Shown piece after piece: positions 13,801-21,626 of a stretch of DNA of 64,000 nt. Below the pieces are notes generated by a model. It was given only the letters and a program-made list of their open reading frames with translations, had not been told where the DNA came from and did no database searches. Position numbers and translations under genes: made by a program. Origin of the DNA: Brachionus plicatilis. Lineage: Eukaryota > Rotifera > Eurotatoria > Ploima > Brachionidae. Numbering within the stretch: position 1 is the stretch's first letter; each line of letters starts with the position of its first letter. The stretch is taken from NCBI GenBank assembly GCA_010279815.1, contig QEOQ01000395.1, positions 183,913 to 247,912 on the forward strand, given 5' to 3'.

Positions 13801-14163
13801 GTGTTTTCCAGTTGTAAAAAGTTGGTAATTGTGTTTTCGAATTTTACATGGCATTGCTAAAATTTGCTTTAAAAATTAAGAAAAAAAATATCAATATAAA
13901 AAAACGAGCTACTTGTTCCTCGAATGTAAGCTTTTGAAGATCTTTTTCAATGTTGGCTGCTTTGGTCATAAAATTTTCGGAAAATTTTTTCAAGTAAAGC
14001 AAAAGCTTTTCGAAAATAAATTAATTATTGAAATTTTGAATTTTTTTTGATAGATTACGCCAGCATCTCCCGCCAACGACCAATTATTTGAGCTATTGGA
14101 TAATTCCTGTGGATGCCAGGGTTTTTCCCATGGTTTTTGCTTTTCAGTTTCGTTTTCACTCAT
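7846..14163 (-). CDS. WASHC2: WASH complex subunit 2 (FAM21), five exons, about 1082 aa
   Basis: FAM21 is the long tail subunit of the WASH complex. It is recruited to endosomes by retromer VPS35 through acidic LFa motifs and lets WASH drive Arp2/3 actin branching. Exons: 14163-14059, 14005-13913, 13856-13785, 13735-11372 and 8460-7846. The first three are exactly 35, 31 and 24 codons, and all five joins are in phase. The head matches FAM21: PWEKPWHPQELSNSSNNWSL, then LLLYLKKFSENF, then LENTQFIEN|RVYEQD across intron 3, then PYLIGSDAYLENDHVGL. The rest is an acidic, disordered tail with about 18 LFa-type motifs of the form LFDDDNDDDDLFSK. Exon 5 has a basic KKRPPTKQRK segment like FAM21's basic proline-containing region, two further LF/IF pairs, and ends EDSIFD. 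Introns are 53, 56, 49 and 2911 bp; the last holds transposon debris. The exon 4 donor (AAAAA|gttttt) is weak, so its exact end is the least certain part. The start is ATG 14163, preceded by TAAA. Confidence 0.93.
8632..8663. repeat. Perfect 15-bp inverted repeat
   Basis: GTCTGGGCATAACAG, a 2-bp loop TG, and the exact complement form a hairpin inside the fourth WASHC2 intron. The right arm overlaps the target duplication and left tip of the short element at 8659-8805. Confidence 0.75.
8659..8805. mobile_element. Short hAT-like MITE, 147 bp, with 8-bp target duplication
   Basis: The element begins CAGACTTGTGCGTAAGTCA and ends TGACTTATGCACAAGTCTG. These are terminal inverted repeats of about 19 bp with one mismatch. 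It is flanked on both sides by GTTATGCC (8651-8658 and 8806-8813), a perfect 8-bp direct repeat. An 8-bp target duplication with CAG...CTG termini is the hAT pattern. There is no coding capacity. A second, internally enlarged copy lies at about 49873-50140. It sits in the large last intron of WASHC2. Confidence 0.75.
8806..11311. other. Remainder of WASHC2 intron 4, repeat-derived
   Basis: Mostly A/T-rich. Around 8990-9130 there are blocks related to the ACGTAAATT-rich fold-back family. Around 10020-10096 a short plus-strand stretch reads like an acidic peptide (SDEDSDIESEPAP), then stops; it is too short to assign. GATACACAG occurs at both about 9490 and 10636. I see no further WASHC2 exon here. 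Confidence 0.4.
11738..12540 (-). repeat. WASHC2: Tandem coding repeats in WASHC2 exon 4 (six LFa units)
   Basis: Six consecutive units of roughly 47-55 codons each carry LFDDD-acidic-DLFSK, a basic segment (KKxEPKS, NRRED, ETKN) and a TPKPASS linker. Their DNA is also similar: the minus-strand complement AATAAATCATCATCATCATT recurs near 12500, 12370, 12210, 12055, 11890 and, in diverged form, 11745. This indicates relatively recent duplication within the exon, on top of older, more diverged LFa motifs on both sides. Confidence 0.8.
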
Positions 14164-14550
14164 TTTAGTTGCCAATTTTTAAACAAGTATATCATGTGAA
14201 TATTAATTTGAAAAATTTATGAAAATTTAAAAAATCATATGATCATTATATAGAAAGAATGATGCCAAATAATTTTATGTTTTAACAACTAGGACTTGAA
14301 ACTAGTCTTGATGATTTTATTAACAGTATTTTTATTATTATTTTTATTTTTTATTTGAAGCCCCATGAGCAAAAAAAATTAATGTTCTTTCGATTTTCTT
14401 GATACCTAAGGCTGCCTTTGAGATTCTTTAATTGAGTTTTGTTAATTTTAATTTACAGAATTAATAGAATTTTATATCAGTATAATGATTATCCAATTAA
14501 ATGGCATGTACTTTTTGATCATAATTTAAATATATCTGAATTAATTTTCT
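14164..14550. promoter_or_regulatory. Upstream region of WASHC2 (no defined element)
   Basis: This is the sequence immediately 5' of the WASHC2 start on the minus strand. It is A/T-rich. No convincing initiator, TATA box in a fixed position, or CpG-rich block can be identified. It ends where the inverted-repeat element at 14551 begins, so any proximal promoter is probably confined to this 390 bp. Confidence 0.25.
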
Positions 14551-14944
14551 TACAGTACTGATTTGTTCCTATGGTTTTACCAAAATTTACGCGAATTCCG
14601 GTAATTTTACGTAAAATCGCAAAAGTGAAAAACAGTAAATTTACCGGAATTCCCGTAAATTTACCGGAATTCCCGTAAATTTTCAAGAATTTAACGGATT
14701 TGAGGTGAAATTTCGTAAAAACGAAAAGGGCCAAAAAAATCCAAATTTTTGCAATATTTTAACTTTTTTTAGTTTTTTTTTTTAAATTAATAAAAAATTT
14801 TAAATAAAAAAAAAGTATTTTTTTACGCAAATTTTCCTAAATTTTTATTGATTTTAGTGAAAAATAGTAAAAAAAAAGTGAAAAAAAGTTAAAAAAAATG
14901 AAAAATTTAAATCAAGTTTTTTTAATTTTGAAATTATTAGATAC

Positions 14945-15117
14945 TGTAACACCCCACTCAGCCCGGTCCCCGCCTCGACATGTAATTATTATATATATTG
15001 TCTCTCTTTCTTTTTTTTTGAGAGTTGTTTAGTTTTTTAGTTTTAGTTTTTTGTTTAAATAAAAGAATTACAGAACTTTGTTCTTTTTTGTTTTATTTAA
15101 TAGCTCGCGCTATTAAA
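14945..15117 (+). repeat. 5' LTR of the gypsy element
   Basis: 173 bp, TGTAACACC...CTATTAAA, containing AATAAA at 15058-15063 as a possible polyadenylation signal. It is preceded by the ATAC target duplication. The copy at 19378-19550 appears identical. Confidence 0.9.
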
Positions 15118-15118
15118 T

Positions 15119-15130
15119 TGGTGGCAGCGG
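15119..15130 (+). promoter_or_regulatory. Primer binding site of the gypsy element
   Basis: TGGTGGCAGCGG, two bases downstream of the 5' LTR. The initial TGG pairs with the CCA end of a tRNA. I have not assigned the tRNA species. Confidence 0.6.
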
Positions 15131-15175
15131 TAAAGAAGTTTTTCCACGAGGATTTTTTTTTTATCCTATTTAATC

Positions 15176-18100
15176 ATGGACAGGAGGGATTGGTATATGT
15201 CGCTAAATGTCCAGTTATGTACTGCAAGCCTAGGATTGGCAGTTTTTCTATATTTTGTTTTTTTGTTCAACGGAGTTTTAGGTGTTGTGGTGGTGGTAGC
15301 TACAGTAATATCTGTCACGTTTGGAATGATGTGGTTACAGAACGTGTCAATCGGTAAACCTATTGAACGTCGTCGTCACGACTCCAAGGAGTTTGAATTG
15401 ACACAAGTCAATAGATCATTAATTAATATCAAGCGAGAAGAAGAAGATGCGAAGGAAAATCTTGAGCGGGCGCTTACGCCACGGACTACAACAACGCTAA
15501 AATCAAAATGGTGTCAGGTAGAAAAGGAAAACTCAGATTACAAACCACAAGACCAAGACGTGGCGAGACGAGTTGAGATGAAATTAGAACCGGAAGGCGT
15601 ACAGACAACCCTTGGATCATATCATTTTGAATTTAACGGTTCTCGTCCATTTCAAGTAGACAGCAAGTGGCCTGAAACGCCCCGACGCCCAGCTGGACTG
15701 TTTGAATCCTTTAATTACAATGAAGGCTTCACCAACGTTTCTGATCTGAACACAGGTATACAGGACAATACTGTCATCCAACCCGTGAAGGACTCACAAA
15801 CCGAACAAACCCCTAAAGTCGGGTTTACCCTTCTCGGAGAGGAAAATCCGTCTATCAAGAACCATTGTTTTGACCCATTTTCAGTTGATCGGGAACCGAA
15901 TAAGACTACAACCAACGCACAACGGATTTCCGAAACAAACATCAATCCGACTGAAACGAGACCTCGTTGGATCACGGGAGATGCGCTCCTAGACAACTAT
16001 ACGACGAGTACTCCCAGCGTTTCACAAGAGCAGTGGCTATTCAAGGACTCTTGTTTTCGCCCCAGTCGGTACTCGCGCTCGATGGACCTGAACACATGGT
16101 GGAAAAGGTTTGAGATCTTCGTTAAAAATGCACACGTCCCGTTGAAATCTTTACGATCCGTATTACTCTCGTTTCTCGACGACGATTGCATGCCAGTTTT
16201 CGAAAATTGCACGCCCGAACGGACAGCCGGTTTAGATGAACTAAAAGATCAAATGTACAAATTGTTCGCAGTTTGTGAAGAAATCAAAGTGGACTCGTTT
16301 GCTAATTTCTTCAGTAGGAAACAATTTCGGGATGAGGAAACGAAGTCATATTTCTCAGAGTTGTGGCGACTCGCTAAAATCGCATTTAAAAATGAACCGT
16401 GCATAGATCATAACCGTTGCGTGCGGGACCGTTTCATCAGCGGTCTATGCGATCCGTACCTTGTTATGCAGATAACGTCTAATAAGCCTAATACCAGTTT
16501 AGAAGCCCTTAACTCTACCATGAAGTTGATGGCCCACTTAAACTCGTGGAGGACAACCCTCCCGCCTCCGACAAACACCCCGCCTTTCTCAGGGCATCCC
16601 AACAGGGACGGTTCCGACTACAAAGACACGAATATTGTACCACCAAACATTACATGTCATTATTGTAAAAAGCCGGGACATTTCATCGCGGAATGCCAAG
16701 CGCGTCTGTCAAAGAAGAATCACTACCGACAGGGGAAACATCAAAATGGATACCCGAATGATCAACACCCGCCTACGGTTTCCAATGTGGTCATAAACAG
16801 TGTTATATGTGATGAAAGCATACAGGGAGATTGTAACATCAACGGACGTAAAGTCAAATTCTTATTCGACACCGGTACGGTTAAAACAATCGTTTCGGAG
16901 AGGGTGTGGAAACAAGTCAGCCGTAACGACATTAAGGTGAGACCGATTTTTGGAAAGATGGAAACTTGCAACGGGGGTCCACTAATGATTGTCGGCGTTA
17001 GCAAGTGTCAACTCCAACTCAGGAATTTTTGCGGTCAGGTTGAAGTAATAATTGTTAAGCAGTTAAAACATGACTGTCTCCTTGGCTTAGACGTGGCGTT
17101 CAAAATCAGTACGGTGAAGACATACCTGAACTTGATTCGAGAGGCGTTTGGTGGCAGTCTACCAGCAAATCCCCAGGTAACTACTAACACCACAGATAGC
17201 TTTGCTGACCTTCCCAAACAATATCAACCACTGATAAACGCCGTTTCAACAACGAGGCCACCCGAATTCGACGAAGAAGTCCAAACGGAGAAGAAAAACA
17301 CCGAAGAGGAACCAATTGAGATTTTCAAAACAATATTACGGGACGAATACGACGACATTGTTTCCCAGGGGTTGGACACCCTAACCCAGACTGACTTGTG
17401 TGAACATTCTATCAGCCAAGTCTGTGACCAACCTATTAAACAACCCGTCAGACGGATGCCATTCCCGCTACGGGATGAGGTCAAAGGACAAATAGATGAA
17501 ATGTTGAAAACTGCACTCATTCGAGAAAGCGACTCTCCATGGGCCTCCCCGATAGTGTTAGTCCGCAAAGCCAACGGCTCTCTCCGTATTTGTGTCGACT
17601 ACAGGAAACTCAATGAATCCAAGATTAAGGACAGTTACCCGCCCCCTAAAATCGAGGACATAATAGCCTTACTAAATAAGGCCCGCTTCTTCACTAAATT
17701 GGATCTCTCTGCAGGATATCATCAAATCCGGATCCGAGATCCAGATAAATTGAAAACGGCCTTCGTGACTGAGTTCGGACTCTTTGAGTATAACGTCATG
17801 CCATTTAGATTGACCAACGCTCCAGCTACGTTCCAGCGGATGATGGAGAAAGCGCTAAAAGGCTTGTTGAACAAGATATGCCTGGTCTATCTAGACGACA
17901 CCATTATCTTCTCAGAGACGCTAGAAGAGCACTATATCAATGTCCGGACCGTCCAGGAACGCGTCCGAAAAGCGTATTTGAAATTAGAATGGAAGAAATG
18001 TGAATGGTTGGTGAAGTCTATAGAGTATTTAGGAAATGTTATCAGCTACCGTAGTGTTCCCCCCGCCCCAAGTAAAGTCGAGGTACTTTTCAGATATCAA

Positions 18101-19465
18101 CAGCCAAAAACAATTAGTCAACTACTAAGTTTTCTCGGCTTAGCAAACCACTACAGACGTTTTGTGAAAAGCTTTGCTGCTACAGCCGGACCATTACACA
18201 AAGCAACCGAGAAGGGGAAGAAGTTTGTATGGGACGAGGACTGTCAAGTGAGTTTTGATAAACTGCGTACCTATCTTACCACGACCGAGACTGGAGTCCT
18301 TATCCTACCCAATTTTAAAGAGGAATTTCGCCTGGAGACCGATGCTAGCCAGTACAGTGCAGGCGCAGTGTTGACTCAAAAATATAAGGGTTCATGGCGA
18401 CCAGTGGCGTATTGGAGCAAACGTTTTTCGAGGGCGCAGAGGAACTTCTCCACTTCCGAAAAAGAACTCCTAGCTCTAGTCCTCGCAGTATTAAACTTTA
18501 AGCAATTTCTAATCGGGCGGAAATTTATTATTTGCACGGATCACAAACCTCTCATCTGGCTAAAAAATCTTAAAAGTCCTTCACCCAGGCTCATGAGATG
18601 GCTTTATGAATTACGAATGTTCGAGTTTGATATAGAATATAGGGAGGGACATCTAAATTGCAACGCTGACGCCTTATCACGGTGGTTATGTAACGGAGAT
18701 GACGAGGAAGTTGAAAGCAAGGAAGAAGAGGATGAACTTGACCCAGGGAATGTAGTAAACAATGTCACCCTGCAAGAGGTAGAGGCCAATGAGACCCAAT
18801 TCAAAGACCCGCATATTGAAAATCTCTACAAATGGCTGAGAAACAGACACCGGCCCGACAAATGCGAACGGAAGCCGATGGAAACATTTGTTTACTGGTC
18901 GTCTTACCATCGTTTCGGAATTTTTGGAAAAAATATGTTCCGCTGCCTCGAAAACTCGGATTACGGGACCCATTATCAGTACTTAGTCCCAATTGATGAA
19001 CGCCCCGCCGTCTTAAAGAAAATCCATGACGATCCTTTCTCCGGACACCTGGGTGTCGACAAGAATTTTGAAAAACTTAAACTCAGGTTCTACTGGCCGA
19101 ACTACAGGAAAGACACCGCCAACTACATCCTCGGCTGCGAAATATGTGCCTCAATTAAAGCACCTAAAGCCTACACTCGACAACCAATAGTTCCCATCCA
19201 GGCATATAAACCATTCGAACTCATTACTTGGGATATTTTGGGCCCCTTGCCAGTCCCGGATAATTTTTTGGTTTCGTTTTTTTTATTTTGTTTTGTCGAG
19301 GTGGGACGTATTTGTTGTAGTAGTTACAGTGCCACCCTCGACATCGGGAGATGTCTCTCATGTAGAGGGGGGAGCAATGTAACACCCCACTCAGCCCGGT
19401 CCCCGCCTCGACATGTAATTATTATATATATTGTCTCTCTTTCTTTTTTTTTGAGAGTTGTTTAG
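15176..19465 (+). CDS. Gag-Pol polyprotein of a Ty3/gypsy element, integrase truncated (1429 aa)
   Basis: Order of domains: residues about 13-55 form one or two hydrophobic membrane-type segments (LGLAVFLYFVFLF and VLGVVVVVATVISVTFG); a Gag capsid-like region with TWWKRFEIFV; a CCHC knuckle CHYCKKPGHFIAEC near 494; an aspartic protease LFDTGTVKTIV near 563; reverse transcriptase with ICVDYRKLN near 805 and YLDDTIIFS near 905; RNase H with LETDAS, TDHKPL and NADALSR. Then comes the integrase zinc domain, H-x5-H (HDDPFSGH) and CEIC near 1321, and the first catalytic D in TWDILGPLP near 1352. After PVPDN (about 19262) the sequence no longer resembles integrase; the reading runs through the 3' untranslated region into the LTR. 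The second D, the E and the C-terminal domain are absent. The RT motif usually written PFGL is PFRL here. Start is ATG 15176, the only long frame; gag and pol are fused without frameshift. Confidence 0.92.
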   Translation: MDRRDWYMSLNVQLCTASLGLAVFLYFVFLFNGVLGVVVVVATVISVTFGMMWLQNVSIGKPIERRRHDSKEFELTQVNRSLINIKREEEDAKENLERALTPRTTTTLKSKWCQVEKENSDYKPQDQDVARRVEMKLEPEGVQTTLGSYHFEFNGSRPFQVDSKWPETPRRPAGLFESFNYNEGFTNVSDLNTGIQDNTVIQPVKDSQTEQTPKVGFTLLGEENPSIKNHCFDPFSVDREPNKTTTNAQRISETNINPTETRPRWITGDALLDNYTTSTPSVSQEQWLFKDSCFRPSRYSRSMDLNTWWKRFEIFVKNAHVPLKSLRSVLLSFLDDDCMPVFENCTPERTAGLDELKDQMYKLFAVCEEIKVDSFANFFSRKQFRDEETKSYFSELWRLAKIAFKNEPCIDHNRCVRDRFISGLCDPYLVMQITSNKPNTSLEALNSTMKLMAHLNSWRTTLPPPTNTPPFSGHPNRDGSDYKDTNIVPPNITCHYCKKPGHFIAECQARLSKKNHYRQGKHQNGYPNDQHPPTVSNVVINSVICDESIQGDCNINGRKVKFLFDTGTVKTIVSERVWKQVSRNDIKVRPIFGKMETCNGGPLMIVGVSKCQLQLRNFCGQVEVIIVKQLKHDCLLGLDVAFKISTVKTYLNLIREAFGGSLPANPQVTTNTTDSFADLPKQYQPLINAVSTTRPPEFDEEVQTEKKNTEEEPIEIFKTILRDEYDDIVSQGLDTLTQTDLCEHSISQVCDQPIKQPVRRMPFPLRDEVKGQIDEMLKTALIRESDSPWASPIVLVRKANGSLRICVDYRKLNESKIKDSYPPPKIEDIIALLNKARFFTKLDLSAGYHQIRIRDPDKLKTAFVTEFGLFEYNVMPFRLTNAPATFQRMMEKALKGLLNKICLVYLDDTIIFSETLEEHYINVRTVQERVRKAYLKLEWKKCEWLVKSIEYLGNVISYRSVPPAPSKVEVLFRYQQPKTISQLLSFLGLANHYRRFVKSFAATAGPLHKATEKGKKFVWDEDCQVSFDKLRTYLTTTETGVLILPNFKEEFRLETDASQYSAGAVLTQKYKGSWRPVAYWSKRFSRAQRNFSTSEKELLALVLAVLNFKQFLIGRKFIICTDHKPLIWLKNLKSPSPRLMRWLYELRMFEFDIEYREGHLNCNADALSRWLCNGDDEEVESKEEEDELDPGNVVNNVTLQEVEANETQFKDPHIENLYKWLRNRHRPDKCERKPMETFVYWSSYHRFGIFGKNMFRCLENSDYGTHYQYLVPIDERPAVLKKIHDDPFSGHLGVDKNFEKLKLRFYWPNYRKDTANYILGCEICASIKAPKAYTRQPIVPIQAYKPFELITWDILGPLPVPDNFLVSFFLFCFVEVGRICCSSYSATLDIGRCLSCRGGSNVTPHSARSPPRHVIIIYIVSLSFFLRVV
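19364..19377 (+). promoter_or_regulatory. Polypurine tract of the gypsy element
   Basis: AGAGGGGGGAGCAA directly precedes the 3' LTR TGT. Such a purine run primes plus-strand DNA synthesis in LTR elements. A near-perfect hairpin, GTCGAGGTGG with CCACCCTCGAC (about 19295-19341), lies just upstream. Confidence 0.7.
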
Positions 19466-19550
19466 TTTTTTAGTTTTAGTTTTTTGTTTAAATAAAAGAA
19501 TTACAGAACTTTGTTCTTTTTTGTTTTATTTAATAGCTCGCGCTATTAAA
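19378..19550 (+). repeat. 3' LTR of the gypsy element
   Basis: 173 bp, appears identical to the 5' LTR. Followed by target duplication ATAC at 19551-19554. Confidence 0.9.
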
Positions 19551-19767
19551 ATACATATATTTTAGTTATTTGACCAGTCGCCATTTTTCTCGATTACAAT
19601 TTCAATTACCTAATTTGAACCCTATTAATTTACGGGAATTCCGGTAAATTTACTGTTTTTCACTTTTGCGATTTTACGTAAAATTACCGGATTTCCCGTA
19701 AATTTACTAAAATTTTGGTAAATTCGCGTAAATTTTGGTAAAACCATAGGAACAAATCAGTACTGTA

Positions 19768-21204
19768 TATCTACAAAGAAATAATTTTAGCATACAAAAC
19801 GATTTTATAACGTTAAAAACACTTTTTAAATTTAAAAGATTTTTTCAAAAAATTTAAAATTTTTGTTTTAGAATCTTGACAAAAGTTTTTATTATTATTT
19901 TAATTATTTTTGGAAATAATTCTTATATTAAATATTTTTTGTTATTTAGATTCTATTCTTTTTTTACCATATTTTACCAAAATTTACCTGTAAAATTTTG
20001 GATTTTACCAATTTTTACTTAAAAAATGGTATAAAATTAAATTAAAAAAAAAAAAATTCAGAAGTCAAAATCGTTTTTTTTAACAAAATTTTTTGAAAAA
20101 CAGCTAAATTTGGGATTTTTTTGGCATTTTTGGAATTAACATAATTTAACGTAAAAATTGGCAATTTTACTTCTATTTACGTAAAATTTAGTTAATTTAC
20201 CATTTTTTAGAATTCTTGTTTTACGTAAAAAATAGTAAAATTACAATTTTTTACGTAAATTTACCATGAATCCTTATATCAAATCACTACTGTATATAAT
20301 TTAATGTTTAGTATTTATTTTTTAAAAATTATCAAAATTATCAGTTTAATTCAGTTTAAAAATTTAAAATGATCGTTTCGATCTCAAAATTTGATCTGAA
20401 ACTTTGAATTAACTTAAAAAAGGTTATTTTTTATTTCAAATTGTTCATGTTTAACTGAATTCAAAGCGATTTTTTTTGGGCTTCGGCTTAAAAATATCTG
20501 AAAGATAAATAGTGAAAACAGGATGAGAATCCTTATTTTTTAAATAAAATTTTCATTTTCGTAAAATTTTAGCTTTTAAAAAAGTATTTCAGAGATATTT
20601 GAGTGATCTTTTTTGGTGTCAAGTTTAAAGATGCATTTTAAATTTTTATTTGTCTAAACATAAGATATGATATCATTTAACTTGGATTTGAATTTTGATA
20701 TTAAAAATTTGGTTTTTATTCAATTAATTTTCTCAATTTTTTATCTTAAAATAACTTTGTTAAAGATTTGAAATAATAGAATTTAAACATTTAGATAGCA
20801 TCAATTTTTTTCTAATTAATTTTTTATTTTTAAACATTAAGCAAAATTTTATTTAAAATTCCAATATTTTTTGAATACTCCAATTATTCAATTAAATTAC
20901 TCAATTAATTGGAACGCTTTATATATTTTAGATTATTCCTTAATTGTTTTTTATAAAAATTATTTTATAAAAATTTAATTTTCCTTTAAATAAATTTTTA
21001 AACAAGATTTTCAATAAATATTTAGTTAAATCCTTCTCTCTTTAGATGTAATCTTAAGGTAATTAAGGTCAAATTTTCTATAATAATATTCTTCTATGTT
21101 TTTTGTTGTAAGTAACCAATTTTGGTGTCTTCCATGTTAGATGACCAATTGGTCACGAAATATGTGACCATAAATTGGACACAAAAAAGAGACACTGGTC
21201 CCCG
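19768..21204. repeat. AT-rich intergenic region with dispersed repeats
   Basis: From 19940 to 20287 it is built of TTTACGTAAA and AATTTACC blocks and ends CACTACTGTATA, like the terminus of the element just to its left. About 20295-20410 (TTTAGTATTTATT ... GATCGTTTCGATCTC ... TTTGATCTGAAACTT) reappears inverted at 54480-54612 in the dynamin intron. No coding sequence was seen. Confidence 0.5.
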
Positions 21205-21398
21205 TACAAGATGTTGTTTTTTAGATTCCAATTTCTATTCTTTTTGTACTAGTCTTTTGCCTTTGGCTTCCTGTCACGCTTCTTTTTGAAACTAATATTT
21301 TTAAAAGCTATAACAGATTTGGAGCAATTTAGTCTTATCTGCGGAGAGCTATAATATATTTGAAAAATTTTTCAAAATATTTTTAAATAATTTTTACA

Positions 21399-21626
21399 TG
21401 TAATAATAATAATAATAATAAATTGAGTCATAGCAGGGAAGCACCCTGCGAGCAATCCAAAACAACTTGAATCGCTATGATGACTGGTTGTGCGTTTGGC
21501 GAGAAGGAATGTGGGACAATGAGTGTTCGAGTTAAGACCCCCCAGTCATAGCGTAAACGCTTCTGGGGAGTGCCCAAGCCTTCAACTCACCGTCTCACTA
21601 ACTTGGCCATGGTTGGTCGTTGAGGT
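21399..21626 (-). other. 3' untranslated region and microsatellite tail of the LINE
   Basis: GC-richer sequence follows the stop codon on the minus strand and contains ACTGGGGGGTCTTAACTCGA and a run of TTA repeats at its end. Such short tandem tails are typical of CR1/L2-group elements. Confidence 0.6.

Larger units (their letters stand above)
14945..19550 (+). mobile_element. Ty3/gypsy LTR retrotransposon, 4606 bp, identical LTRs
   Basis: The LTRs are 14945-15117 and 19378-19550, 173 bp each, with no difference found on reading them side by side. They begin TGTAACACCCCACTC and end CGCGCTATTAAA. The element is flanked by a 4-bp target duplication ATAC (14941-14944 and 19551-19554). A primer-binding-site-like TGGTGGCAGCGG starts at 15119, two bases after the LTR, and a polypurine tract lies at 19364-19374 just before the 3' LTR. 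One long ORF covers gag through the start of integrase. GC content and codon use differ sharply from the AT-rich surroundings. Identical LTRs imply recent insertion. It lacks most of the integrase, so it could only integrate with help from another copy. Confidence 0.92.
14551..19767. mobile_element. Tc1/mariner-like inverted-repeat element interrupted by a gypsy retrotransposon
   Basis: The left end reads TA then CAGTACTGATTTGTTCCTAT, continuing GGTTTTACCAAAATTTACGCGAATT. The right end (about 19720-19767) is its reverse complement followed by TA. Termini starting CAGT between TA dinucleotides are the Tc1/mariner pattern. Without the LTR element and its 4-bp duplication, the parent would be about 600 bp, made of GTAAATTTACCGG-type repeats and with no transposase, so it is a non-autonomous MITE. 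The stretch around 20250-20287 ends similarly (CACTACTGTATA) and may be a relative. Confidence 0.7.
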
